Source: Clostridiales bacterium (GTDB taxonomy: Bacteria; Bacillota; Clostridia; SK-Y3). From it: a DNA stretch of 64,000 nucleotides. The DNA lies in assembly GCA_030156665.1 (NCBI GenBank), contig JASGMB010000004.1, forward strand, positions 24,844 to 88,843. Direction: 5' to 3'. The position numbers were made by a program, and so were the translations under genes. The notes under the pieces were generated by a model that was not told the origin of the DNA, did not search any database, and saw nothing but the letters and a program-made list of their open reading frames with translations. Numbering within the stretch: the stretch's first letter is position 1; every line of letters begins with the position of its first letter. Below, one piece after another: positions 27,102-34,846 of the stretch.

Positions 27102-27776
27102 ATGAGAAAAATAGTTAATGACGAGAATGAAAATTATTCATTAAGGGCTAGAGTATTTAAAGCATTAGAAGAAGATATAATCAATGGGAAACTGCAGCCT
27201 GGTGACAGTCTTATTGAAACAAAACTGTCAGAAGAACTTGGCGTAAGCCGTACACCTATCCGGGAAGCAATCCGGCAGTTAGAACTGGAAGGACTTGTAA
27301 AGATTTACCCGAATAAAGGTGCGGTTGTATTAGGGGTTTCAGCTCAAGATATTGAAGATATTTACACGATACGCACAATGATTGAAGGGCTTGCAGCACG
27401 GTGGGCGGCAGAAAAAATTACTCCTGAAGAGATAGAAGCGTTAAATGAATCAGTAGAATTGTTAGAATTTTATACCAATAAAAATGACATGCAGCATCTG
27501 CAAAAGCTTGATTCAAAATTTCATGAAATCATTTATGAAGCGTGTAAAAGTAAACCTTTAAAGCATACATTATCTACCTTTCATCATTATATACAAAGGG
27601 CGAGAGTGACTTCGTTTGAAACCCCCGGTAGAGCAAAAAAGGCGCTAGAAGAACATAAAGCGATACTTCAAGCGATTATTGACCGTGATGCTGAAAGAGC
27701 AGAAAGACTTACTTGTGAACATGTGAAAAATGCAAGTAAAAATTTAATTGCTCAAAAAAAGGTTGATATAAAATAG
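27102..27776 (+). CDS. GntR-family transcriptional regulator, FCD (FadR) subfamily
   Basis: DNA-binding regulator of 224 residues. The N-terminal winged helix-turn-helix (LRARVFKALEEDIINGKLQPGD, SEELGVSRTPIREAIRQLELEGL) is followed by an all-helical FCD ligand-binding domain containing MIEGLAARWAAEKI, DSKFHEIIYEACK and HKAILQAIIDRDAERAE, with metal-binding His positions. ATG 27102 is chosen because the upstream codons from 27042 are repeat-derived and GGGGGA precedes 27102. As the last gene of the citrate cluster it is the natural candidate for binding the palindrome at 22038. The effector may be a di- or tricarboxylate (inference). Confidence 0.9.
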   Translation: MRKIVNDENENYSLRARVFKALEEDIINGKLQPGDSLIETKLSEELGVSRTPIREAIRQLELEGLVKIYPNKGAVVLGVSAQDIEDIYTIRTMIEGLAARWAAEKITPEEIEALNESVELLEFYTNKNDMQHLQKLDSKFHEIIYEACKSKPLKHTLSTFHHYIQRARVTSFETPGRAKKALEEHKAILQAIIDRDAERAERLTCEHVKNASKNLIAQKKVDIK

Positions 27777-27785
27777 AGAAGTTCT

Positions 27786-27818
27786 GGGGGGAGTCAACAC
27801 ACTGACTGCCCCTTTTTA
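27786..27818 (+). terminator. Probable terminator after the GntR gene
   Basis: GGGGGAGTCA and TGACTGCCCC form an imperfect stem around a 6-base loop, followed by TTTTTATT. Confidence 0.75.
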
Positions 27819-27992
27819 TTATGAAGCGAAGCGTAATATTAAGACAATCTACCTTAATTTTTTTGTGACGAAAGGCACATCAATACGCTGAAGGCGATTG
27901 TCTTATTATGGAGAGAAGCGTAATATCAAGACAATCTACCTTGATTTTTTGTGCTGGTAGGCACATTAATTTGCCGAAGGCGATTGTCTTAT
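27817..27992 (+). repeat. Family B repeat, two tandem copies
   Basis: Two copies of about 88 bases sit head to tail (27817-27905 and 27904-27992). Each begins ATTATG.AG.GAAGCGTAAT, has AAGACAATCTACCTT, a loop with GGCACAT, and ends AAGGCGATTGTCTTA, so AAGACAATC and GATTGTCTT pair. They fill much of the gap before rex. The copies differ at several loop positions, so the duplication is not recent. Confidence 0.75.
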
Positions 27993-28089
27993 TTGTGTAT
28001 AATTTATATAAAGATTGGTAATTTATAGTTTAAAGAGTAATGGCAGAGGAATACTACATAATAGGAGATTGTGCAATAACAGGGCTGCA

Positions 28090-28133
28090 GGTGTATATTC
28101 TTCAAACAAATTAAATGTACCCCAGGGTTGTAT
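28090..28133 (+). repeat. Family C fragment
   Basis: TATTCTTCAAACAAATTAAATGTACCCC is one terminal arm of family C, next to the rex promoter. It lies in the gap 27993-28247, which otherwise holds only AT-rich sequence and the promoter. Confidence 0.5.
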
Positions 28134-28138
28134 AATTA

Positions 28139-28168
28139 TTGACAGTATTTTTGTATAAGCGATATAAT
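28139..28168 (+). promoter_or_regulatory. rex promoter
   Basis: TTGACA (28139-28144) and TATAAT (28163-28168) with an 18-base spacer, 80 bases before rex. I saw no clear Rex operator of the TTGT..ACAA type overlapping it. Confidence 0.7.
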
Positions 28169-28247
28169 TAGTTTATGTACGTGGACACATACAAATATGA
28201 ATACTATTATATAAAATAGTATTTTATATTAAAGAAGGAGTGATGGC

Positions 28248-28892
28248 ATGGGAGAACAGCAGAAAAAGGTGTCTATTGCGGTTATTAGAAGACTTCCTAG
28301 ATATTATAGGTATTTAGGAGATTTATTGAAAAATGATATTACCAGGATCTCTTCAAAAGAACTAAGCCAGAGGATGGGTGTTACTGCCTCTCAAATTCGA
28401 CAGGACTTAAATTGCTTCGGTGGTTTTGGACAACAAGGTTATGGATATAACGTTGAACACTTGTATAAAGAAATAGGAAATATTCTGGGACTGTATAAGG
28501 GGTACACCACTATTATCATTGGTGCTGGTCATTTAGGTCATGCCCTGGCAAATCACACAGGCTTTGAAAAACGTGGTTTTAAATTAGTAGGTATATTTGA
28601 CATTAAAAAAGAAGTGATAGGGGAAGAAATTCGTGGCATTAAGGTTAGACACATAGACGAACTGGAAGATTTTATAAAATCTAATAAGGTAGATATAGGT
28701 ATTTTGGCAATTCCTAAAGAAGGAGTTTGTGAAATAGCACAGAGGTTGGCTAATCTCGGCGTAAAAGGGTTGTGGAATTTTTCGTATACCGACTTGGATT
28801 TATGTGCTCCTATACAAGTGGAAAGTGTACATTTAAGCGACAGTTTGATGACATTGTCTTATCAGATTACACAAAATAGCAATGATGAATAG
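28248..28892 (+). CDS. rex: Redox-sensing transcriptional repressor Rex
   Basis: Senses the NADH/NAD+ ratio and represses fermentative and respiratory genes. The 214 residues have an N-terminal winged helix (RISSKELSQRMGVTASQIRQ) followed by the typical DLNCFGGFGQQGYGYNVEHL, then a Rossmann domain with TIIIGAGHLGHALANH and a C-terminal swapped helix. GAAGGAGTG precedes the ATG. It has its own promoter, and the next gene is about 120 bases away. Confidence 0.96.
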   Translation: MGEQQKKVSIAVIRRLPRYYRYLGDLLKNDITRISSKELSQRMGVTASQIRQDLNCFGGFGQQGYGYNVEHLYKEIGNILGLYKGYTTIIIGAGHLGHALANHTGFEKRGFKLVGIFDIKKEVIGEEIRGIKVRHIDELEDFIKSNKVDIGILAIPKEGVCEIAQRLANLGVKGLWNFSYTDLDLCAPIQVESVHLSDSLMTLSYQITQNSNDE

Positions 28893-29010
28893 ATGATAGA
28901 AGTGACAGCATAATAGATGCGAAATTATAAGCAATGTGTTGATATTAAAGAAGGTAGAACACAGGAATAATTGAAAGATCTCGCATTTCATTATTTTAGG
29001 AGGTTATGTA

Positions 29011-29823
29011 TTGAGAATAGTTGCTTTTATTGGAGCTAGCGGTTCGGGTAAAAGCTATAGTGCAATGTGGGTGGCAAAAAGGAATGATATAGATTTTATA
29101 ATAGACGATGGATTGTTTATTAAAGGCAATAGAGTAGTTGCAGGATTTTCAGCCAAAAAAGAAAGCACAAAATTAGCTTCGGTGAGAAGGGCACTTTTTT
29201 TGGACCCTGATCATAGGCAGCAGGTAAAAGATGCCATCGGTGAGGAGAAACCTTCTGCCATATTAATCTTAGGGACTTCGCTAGGTATGGTAGAAGCTAT
29301 TGCTAAAGCTTTAAATTTACCGCCAATATCAAAGATTATACGTATAGAAGACGTTGTAGACCGAGAGGATATTGAGAAAGCAAGAAAAATGAGGAAGACA
29401 GAGGGGAAACATGTTATCCCGGTACCTACGTTTGAGATTAAAAAAGATTTTTCAGGCTATTTTCTCCATCCATTGAAAATTTTCAAAAAAAAGCATCAGG
29501 GTGATGCACCCTTTATTGCAGATAAATCGGTGGTTAGACCTGCTTTTAGCTATATGGGGGACTATACCATATCTGACCAAGTAATTCTTACAATATGCAA
29601 ACACGAAGCGAGCTCTATTCATGATGTAGTGAAAGTAAATAAAATACAGATTGAGGACAGTTTTTCAGGCGTTATAATCAATATGGAAGTTACATTGGTG
29701 TATGGTGTTATTCTCCATCAAGTGGCAAGAGTAGTGCAATCAACAGTTAAAAATGCAGTAGAAAAGTATACAGCTGTAAATGTTTTGGCTGTAAATGTCA
29801 CTGTCAAAACATTGGCTATCTGA
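29011..29823 (+). CDS. P-loop NTPase fused to an Asp23/Gls24-like domain
   Basis: The 270-residue protein opens with a Walker A motif GASGSGKSYSA (residues 8-18), then a nucleotide-kinase-like region to about residue 130, with AILILGTSLGMVEAIAK. The C-terminal 100 residues (YTISDQVILTICKHEASSI, VNKIQIEDSFSGVIINMEV, VVQSTVKNAVEKYTAVNV) resemble the Asp23/alkaline shock family. The start is TTG 29011, after TAGGAGG. The fold assignment is good; the substrate and role are unknown. The 3' end overlaps a convergent ORF by 8 bases. Confidence 0.75.
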   Translation: MRIVAFIGASGSGKSYSAMWVAKRNDIDFIIDDGLFIKGNRVVAGFSAKKESTKLASVRRALFLDPDHRQQVKDAIGEEKPSAILILGTSLGMVEAIAKALNLPPISKIIRIEDVVDREDIEKARKMRKTEGKHVIPVPTFEIKKDFSGYFLHPLKIFKKKHQGDAPFIADKSVVRPAFSYMGDYTISDQVILTICKHEASSIHDVVKVNKIQIEDSFSGVIINMEVTLVYGVILHQVARVVQSTVKNAVEKYTAVNVLAVNVTVKTLAI

Positions 29824-30034
29824 TCTTCTCTATTGTATATCCCCGTTGGCGAAGCGAATTCATAATTTCAATATCGCTTAGTACTGTAGCATCATAGATA
29901 ACTGAGATAAGTTTTTTTGAAGGATAAATTTTAATTTTACCGATACTGTTTAATGAGGTAATGATGTTTTTAATTTTAGCAATACTGTTTCTGTTCAAAT
30001 TTTTATTGCTAATGAATAATTGTAATGTTTCGAT
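29816..30034 (-). CDS. Cysteine-less heavy-metal-associated (HMA)-like small protein, start unclear
   Basis: The reading frame encodes about 72 residues with the beta-alpha-beta-beta-alpha-beta pattern of HMA domains (ETLQLFISNKN, SIAKIKNIITSLNSIGKIKI, SVIYDATVLSDIEIMNSL, RQRGYTIEKI). The metal-binding CxxC is missing: the loop reads NLNRNSIAK. A ribosome binding site (GGGAGG) lies 8 bases before an ATC codon at 30034, and no ATG, GTG or TTG is placed correctly; TTG 29998 has no such site. It may use a rare ATC start, or the gene may be decaying. It converges on the P-loop/Asp23 gene. Confidence 0.5.
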   Translation of the reverse strand: METLQLFISNKNLNRNSIAKIKNIITSLNSIGKIKIYPSKKLISVIYDATVLSDIEIMNSLRQRGYTIEKIR

Positions 30035-30060
30035 TGTAACTACCTCCCAATCATTATTTT

Positions 30061-30196
30061 AAATAAAAGAATCTTTAATTCCAAACTTCGGGCATAAAAC
30101 CCGAAGTATTTTATATAAAGTTAATTCTTTTGAAACTTTGTGTGGCATTCATCCTGATTCACAAGAGGTTAGGCTTTCTGACACAGTCGTTATAAA
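30061..30196 (-). repeat. Family E repeat, copy 4 (inverted)
   Basis: Reverse complement of the block at 11086-11222: AAGAATCTTTAATTCC, the hairpin ACTTCGGGCATAAAACCCGAAGT, and GACACAGTCGTTATAAAA at the end. Between it and ogg (30197-30400) I see only AT-rich DNA and an imperfect inverted pair ACAGTTCAC/GTGAGCTGT at about 30314-30357. Confidence 0.6.
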
Positions 30197-30400
30197 ATTT
30201 TTTCTACTATATTGTATATTGTTGTGTAAATGGTCACATGGTATACATGAGGGAAATCATAACAATTTAAATAAACGAATCTACTGCATAAGCATATAGA
30301 TATTTACAGTAAACAGTTCACGAATTACTAAATGGGTGGTTTAGAACTGTGAGCTGTTCGTTATGTGTAAAAATGTGGGTATACTAGGTGGAATATCAAC

Positions 30401-31270
30401 GTGAAAATATTTCAAAGTCATAATGAACTTGTTTTAGAAGATATTAAAGATTTTAATCTTCAGCATACTTTTGAATGTGGGCAGTGTTTTAGATGGGAAA
30501 GAGAAGAGGATGGTAGCTACACTGGAATAGCCTACGGCAAGGTTGTGAATTTAAAGATAAATAGGGATACGCTCTTTATAAAAAATACAAATATTGATGA
30601 TTTTAACAATATCTGGAGAACTTATTTTGATTTAGATAGAGATTATAGTACTATTAAGAATAGACTGAGTAAAGATATTATCCTGAAACAAGCTGTTGAA
30701 TTTGGATGGGGAATACGAATTCTTAATCAAGAAATTTGGGAATGCCTGATCTCATTTATTATTTCGTCAAATAACACCATTCCGAGAATTAAAAAAATTA
30801 TAAACAATATTTGTGAGAAGTATGGACAACCGATATGGTTTGGTGGTAAAGTTTATTATAGTTTTCCGCGTCCGCAAGATTTATACAACAAAACATTAAA
30901 AGATCTGGCTTTTTGTAGAAGCGGTTACCGAGCGAAATATATTTTAGATGGGGTTCAAGCGACAGTAGAAAAACAAGTAAGACTTAACAGTATTAAAGCG
31001 TTAGACACATTACAGGCGAGAAAAGAATTGATGAAAATCAAAGGTGTCGGCCCTAAAGTGGCCGATTGTGTTTTGCTGTTTTCAGGACAGAAGTATGATG
31101 TCTTTCCTACCGATGTATGGATTAAAAGAATAATAGAATATTTTTATTTTGACGGCAAAGCTTCAATCCAAGATGTACGTAAATTTGCCCATGAAAAGTA
31201 TGGGGAATTGGCGGGTTTTGCACAACAATATTTATTTTACTATGCAAGGGAAATGAAGATAGGAAAGTAA
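30401..31270 (+). CDS. ogg: 8-oxoguanine DNA glycosylase (Ogg family)
   Basis: Removes oxidised guanine and nicks the strand. The 289 residues include an N-terminal Ogg-type domain (HTFECGQCFRWEREEDGSYTG), a helix-hairpin-helix MKIKGVGPKVADCVLLFS, with Lys at the place of the catalytic residue, and the Asp-bearing VFPTDVWIKRII. The GTG at 30401 follows TAGGTGGA. The eukaryote-like Ogg1 form occurs in Clostridia. It overlaps no neighbour; DUF554 follows by 22 bases and may be co-transcribed. Confidence 0.9.
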   Translation: MKIFQSHNELVLEDIKDFNLQHTFECGQCFRWEREEDGSYTGIAYGKVVNLKINRDTLFIKNTNIDDFNNIWRTYFDLDRDYSTIKNRLSKDIILKQAVEFGWGIRILNQEIWECLISFIISSNNTIPRIKKIINNICEKYGQPIWFGGKVYYSFPRPQDLYNKTLKDLAFCRSGYRAKYILDGVQATVEKQVRLNSIKALDTLQARKELMKIKGVGPKVADCVLLFSGQKYDVFPTDVWIKRIIEYFYFDGKASIQDVRKFAHEKYGELAGFAQQYLFYYAREMKIGK

Positions 31271-31292
31271 ATAAAAAAGGGGGTGTCATTAC

Positions 31293-32033
31293 ATGCTTGG
31301 CACTATTGTAAATGCAGTTGCAGTAATTGGTGGAGGATGGATAGGTGCAACAGTTGGAGGACGAATTAAAGATAAATACAAAGACACTATTATGCAGGGA
31401 GTAGGTCTTTCAGTTGTTGTAATAGGTTTATCAATGGCGTTAAAAGGACAAATGGTATTACTTATGATTTTTAGTCTGGTTATCGGAGGAATTATTGGAG
31501 AATACATCGACATTGAAGTGAGATTAGATAAATTTGGGAAATGGGTGCAAAACCTTTTACATAGGGACGGAAAGGCCAGCACTTTTGCTGAAGGATTTGT
31601 TATTGCCAGCCTTGTCTACTGCGTCGGCTCTATGGCAATTGTAGGTGCTATTGAAGATGGCATACGTCATAATCCGGATATTCTGTATGCTAAATCTGTT
31701 TTAGATGGTGTATCATCTATCATATTTGCATCTACACTAGGATTTGGGGTGATGGTTTCAGCTATTTCTGTATTTATATACCAGGGCACTATCACACTAC
31801 TTGCCTCATATTTAGAACCTGTCCTTATGGATTGGGTAGTGAATGAAATGTCGGCAGTTGGAGGTATCCTTATCATAGGGATAGGCCTTACCATGCTTGA
31901 GATTAAAAAAATAAAAGTGGGAAATTTACTTCCGGCTATCTTTATTCCGACTGTATATGGAATGATTGTTACCTATATTGTTCCTGCTATTTATGAATTT
32001 ATTAATCCTTTCCTAAAGTGGTTCACACTTTAA
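31293..32033 (+). CDS. DUF554 family membrane protein
   Basis: Hydrophobic protein of 246 residues with about seven membrane segments. The glycine-rich start MLGTIVNAVAVIGGGWIGATVGGRI, then GIGLTMLEIKKIKVGNLLPAIFIP near the end, match the DUF554/YdfK family, whose function is unknown. AAGGGGGTG precedes the ATG. A hairpin follows the stop codon (32054-32080) but has no T-run. Confidence 0.88.
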   Translation: MLGTIVNAVAVIGGGWIGATVGGRIKDKYKDTIMQGVGLSVVVIGLSMALKGQMVLLMIFSLVIGGIIGEYIDIEVRLDKFGKWVQNLLHRDGKASTFAEGFVIASLVYCVGSMAIVGAIEDGIRHNPDILYAKSVLDGVSSIIFASTLGFGVMVSAISVFIYQGTITLLASYLEPVLMDWVVNEMSAVGGILIIGIGLTMLEIKKIKVGNLLPAIFIPTVYGMIVTYIVPAIYEFINPFLKWFTL

Positions 32034-32053
32034 AAACACTACCCCTTACATGT

Positions 32054-32080
32054 ATTACCTTCTAGTATATAGGAGGTAAT
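32054..32080 (+). promoter_or_regulatory. Hairpin hiding a ribosome binding site
   Basis: ATTACCTTCTA (32054-32064) pairs with TAGGAGGTAAT (32070-32080) over 11 bp, with one G-U pair and a 5-base loop. The right arm contains AGGAGG, the ribosome binding site of the small ORF at 32082. It could silence that ORF until opened, or simply be a hairpin after DUF554. Confidence 0.55.
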
Positions 32081-32081
32081 G

Positions 32082-32183
32082 ATGTGCGGTACCAGCCTTG
32101 ATGTTTATATATCAGAAAACTTTGTTTGGAAATCATTGGTAAAAGATTTTGTTGTTTTTATGCAGGATTTTTTAATCCAATGA
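32082..32183 (+). CDS. Possible 33-residue microprotein
   Basis: The frame runs from ATG 32082 to TGA 32183, with AGGAGG five bases upstream; ATG 32079 is also in frame. The peptide MCGTSLDVYISENF-VWKSLV and so on is slightly hydrophobic in its second half (DFVVFMQDFLI) and matches nothing I recognise. The strong ribosome binding site supports translation; the short length and lack of a family argue for caution. A family C element begins 54 bases downstream. Confidence 0.35.
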   Translation: MCGTSLDVYISENFVWKSLVKDFVVFMQDFLIQ

Positions 32184-32236
32184 AGAATATATTATATAAT
32201 TACTTGTTCACTGTAAACATTGAAATATTGATGGTT

Positions 32237-32347
32237 GGGTGCATTTAATTTATTCGAAGAATATTATTCCAATGACGGAGCTACAAGGCTAAGAGCCTTT
32301 TTGCAACGTTATTTCCATAATATTCTTCAAATAAAAAATATACGCCC
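32237..32347 (+). mobile_element. MITE-like element, family C, full copy
   Basis: Left end GGGTGCATTTAATTTATT-CGAAGAATATT and right end AATATTCTTCAAATAAAAAA-TATACGCCC form imperfect inverted repeats of about 30 bases. The interior has a hairpin AAGGCTAAGAGCCTT. The sequence ATGGTT occurs just before the left end and 2 bases after the right end, possibly a target duplication. It has no coding capacity. Confidence 0.65.
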
Positions 32348-32383
32348 GTATGGTTAAGTTAATAAAAAATGAGGTGGGGGCCA

Positions 32384-33070
32384 ATGGTAGTGAATTGGTT
32401 AAACACAATTGCATATAAGTGCCCTGTTTGTGGTTCAATAGAGTTTAATAATATTTCGATTTTTGACTTTTCAGGGGAAAAAGAGTATACTGTTCATTGT
32501 AGTTGTGGAAAAGCTTTTGTTAAAATAATAACGCAATCTCGTCAGAAATGTACAATTTCTATACCTTGTATTGCATGTAATCATATGCATGCTTATACAG
32601 TTAATTTCAAGGCGTTATGGACTAAAAGAATAATCAACTTCAAATGTACAAAAACTAACATCGAATTGTGCTTTATTGGAGATGACGATATTGTCAGACA
32701 AAAAGTAGATCAATATGAGATGCAAATGGATAAATTGATGAATGATATTGGATATGACGATTATTTTAAGAACAGTACAGTCATGTTAGATACGATAGAT
32801 AAGATTCATGACATTGCCGAAAAAGGAAATTTGTTTTGTGAGTGCGGTAACCATGATATTGATTTGCAGATATTTGGCGATAGAGTCGAACTTATCTGTA
32901 CCAAGTGCCGCAGTTATGAAATGATTAAAGCCTGCACAAATCAGGATTTAAAGCATACATTCAAAAGAAACAGTATTATTTTATGTCATGATAGATATGA
33001 TATGGTTGGTGGCAATAACTATATGCGATATGACGGTTTCAAAGCGCAGAAGCGCATTGATTATACATAA
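32384..33070 (+). CDS. Cysteine-cluster (zinc ribbon-like) protein, function unknown
   Basis: I do not recognise this 228-residue protein. It has repeated metal-binding-type pairs: CPVC near residue 14, CSC near 37, CIAC near 64, a single C near 86, then CEC near 151 and CTKC near 171. The order suggests two or three zinc ribbons, with a helical middle part (DDDIVRQKVDQYEMQMDKLM). ATG 32384 is chosen because GAGGTGGGGG lies just upstream; ATG 32369 would start inside that site. It precedes fba by 32 bases and may share its transcript. Confidence 0.7.
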   Translation: MVVNWLNTIAYKCPVCGSIEFNNISIFDFSGEKEYTVHCSCGKAFVKIITQSRQKCTISIPCIACNHMHAYTVNFKALWTKRIINFKCTKTNIELCFIGDDDIVRQKVDQYEMQMDKLMNDIGYDDYFKNSTVMLDTIDKIHDIAEKGNLFCECGNHDIDLQIFGDRVELICTKCRSYEMIKACTNQDLKHTFKRNSIILCHDRYDMVGGNNYMRYDGFKAQKRIDYT

Positions 33071-33102
33071 ATATATAAACAAACATATAGGAGGTAAAAT
33101 TA

Positions 33103-33954
33103 ATGTTAGTCACAGGAAAACAAATACTTGATAAAGCCCATAAAGAAGGCTATGCTGTTGGAGCATTCAATATCAATAATATGGAAATACTTCAGGCGAT
33201 TATTGAAGCTGCAGAAGAAGAAAGGTCTCCAGTGATTATTCAAACTTCAGAAGGGGCTATAAAGTACGCTGGTATAGATTATATTAAAGCAATGGTTTAT
33301 GTTGCTGCCCAAAAAGCAAGTGTACCGGTAGCACTTCATTTAGACCATGGGACAACTTATGAAACAATTATAAGCTGTATTAGGAATGGATATACTTCCG
33401 TTATGATAGATGGTTCCCATCACCCATTGGAAGAAAATATTGCGGTGACCAATGAAATTATTAAAATTGCCCATGCATGCGGCGTTTCAGTAGAAGCTGA
33501 GCTAGGAAGATTGGGTGGAGTAGAAGATAATATCAGTGTAGATGAAAAAGATGCACGACTTACCCATCCTGACGAAGCAGTGAAATTTGTAAAAGAAACA
33601 GGTGTAGATTCTTTAGCAATTGCTATAGGAACTGCTCATGGTAAATATAAAGGTGAACCGAAATTAGACTTTGAGAGATTGGATACCATAAAAAAACTTT
33701 TAAATATGCCAATTGTTCTTCACGGTGCTTCCGGTGTTCCGGAAGATGCAATTAAAAAAGCCGTTTCCCTCGGTATAAATAAAATCAACATTGATACCGA
33801 TATAAGGATTGCTTTTACAGAAGGTGTGAAATCTGTTATTGTAAATAAACCGGAAGAATACGACCCAAGAAAGGTTTTGGCACCTGCGAAGGAAGAAATG
33901 AAGAAAGTAGTAAAAGCAAAGATGCAATTATTCGGATGTTCCGGTAGAGCGTAA
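33103..33954 (+). CDS. fba: Class II fructose-bisphosphate aldolase
   Basis: Zinc-dependent aldolase that splits or forms fructose 1,6-bisphosphate in glycolysis. The 283 residues fit the short class IIA/B group. HLDHGTTYE supplies the catalytic Asp and a zinc His, VEAELGRLGGVEDN a Glu and nearby loop, ALIAIGTAHG-like AIAIGTAHGKYKGEP another zinc His, and VLHGASGVPEDAI the third. Tagatose-bisphosphate aldolase (GatY/KbaY) is close in length and cannot be excluded. TAGGAGGTAAAATT precedes the ATG. Confidence 0.9.
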   Translation: MLVTGKQILDKAHKEGYAVGAFNINNMEILQAIIEAAEEERSPVIIQTSEGAIKYAGIDYIKAMVYVAAQKASVPVALHLDHGTTYETIISCIRNGYTSVMIDGSHHPLEENIAVTNEIIKIAHACGVSVEAELGRLGGVEDNISVDEKDARLTHPDEAVKFVKETGVDSLAIAIGTAHGKYKGEPKLDFERLDTIKKLLNMPIVLHGASGVPEDAIKKAVSLGINKINIDTDIRIAFTEGVKSVIVNKPEEYDPRKVLAPAKEEMKKVVKAKMQLFGCSGRA

Positions 33955-33960
33955 AATAAA

Positions 33961-33997
33961 AAAACAGAAACTGTGCTGCACAGTTTCTGTTTTTTTA
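33961..33997 (+). terminator. Terminator after fba
   Basis: AAAACAGAAACTGTG and CACAGTTTCTGTTTT form a long stem around a short loop, with T residues after it. Confidence 0.88.
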
Positions 33998-34069
33998 TAA
34001 CACATAGGAAATTATAAACCTTTGTATTCTGTGGATAAATTTATTTATAATTTCCGTTATGTGTTTCAA
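33997..34069 (+). repeat. Family D repeat with DnaA box, copy 2
   Basis: Nearly identical to 23530-23600: inverted ends TAACACATAGGAAATTATA and TATAATTTCCGTTATGTGTT, with TGTGGATAA at 34030-34038. Confidence 0.7.
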
Positions 34070-34114
34070 AAAAGACTTCATTATAAATTACTTCTTTTAG
34101 AAGTCTTTTTTATA
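34070..34114. terminator. Bidirectional hairpin between fba and the ferritin-like gene
   Basis: AAAAAAGACTTC pairs with GAAGTCTTTTTT around a 21-base loop. It has A- and T-runs on both sides, so it can serve the convergent gene at 34120 as well. Confidence 0.65.
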
Positions 34115-34119
34115 ACGCA

Positions 34120-34632
34120 TTATTTCAAAAACAAATGTTCAAAATCTCCCCAGGAATCTTTTAACTGTTCTTTATAAAATCCGTAGAAAAGATCTTTATG
34201 CCCTTTTTCCCACGTACTCAGTGCTTCTAGAAAGCCTTTTATTGCCGCATCGTCGACTTTTTCAGCAACTGTTTTATAGAAAGTTGAAAAATCATCTTCA
34301 ATTGTATAAGCCATCCTTAAAATTGCTAAATCAGAAACCATGTCATCAATGTTGCTGTCGTTAAAATGAGCAGCTGCATCTCCAAAGATAGACGGATGGA
34401 TAACTTCAGTGGTATCTACTACCCAAGAGATGTCATGCAGTTCTGTAGAATAGTATAGCTCATCATATCTTTTTTTAATAAAGTTGTAATGATCTCTTTC
34501 GATAGATACAAGTTTTTCAAACACTTTCTTATTATAAGGATTTTTTACTTGTTCAGCATAATAAGTGTAGAAGTTTTCACCTTGTTTTTCTAACCTCATT
34601 GCAAATTTTAAAATATTTTTTAACTTTTTCAT
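34120..34632 (-). CDS. Ferritin-like (rubrerythrin-type) diiron domain protein
   Basis: Helical protein of 170 residues with the spaced Glu and ExxH pairs of ferritin-like diiron proteins: RLEKQGENFY and SIERDHYNF in the first half, IEDDFSTFY and TWEKGHKDLF in the second. No rubredoxin domain is attached. It is likely a cytoplasmic iron- or peroxide-handling protein; the substrate is not evident. The start at 34632 fits GGAAAGGTGATAAT; GTG 34641 is the open-frame limit. Confidence 0.8.
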   Translation of the reverse strand: MKKLKNILKFAMRLEKQGENFYTYYAEQVKNPYNKKVFEKLVSIERDHYNFIKKRYDELYYSTELHDISWVVDTTEVIHPSIFGDAAAHFNDSNIDDMVSDLAILRMAYTIEDDFSTFYKTVAEKVDDAAIKGFLEALSTWEKGHKDLFYGFYKEQLKDSWGDFEHLFLK

Positions 34633-34749
34633 TATTATCACCTTTCCTTTTATTGAATTGTATTGTATATACCCAAATACTAAAAGTACAAAACAAAAAT
34701 TTTATGTATGAAAAAAACAAAAAATATACGTCCTTTTAAGGTTCTTTCC

Positions 34750-34778
34750 TTGACAACTGTTATATAATAGAATATAAT
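34750..34778 (+). promoter_or_regulatory. rpsF operon promoter
   Basis: TTGACA (34750-34755) and TATAAT (34773-34778) with a 17-base spacer, both boxes exact. The leader to rpsF is about 60 bases. S6-S18 autoregulatory RNA motifs occur in such leaders, but I could not recognise one here. Confidence 0.85.
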
Positions 34779-34846
34779 ACTAATCTGTAATGTGATCCTT
34801 GCTCTAATGAACAGTTAGGGCCATAGTCCAAAAGGAGGTGAAAGTA

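Noticed and set aside
27817..27992. CRISPR array
   Set aside because: There are only two tandem copies of about 88 bases with no unique spacers. They are family B palindromic repeats found elsewhere in the window.
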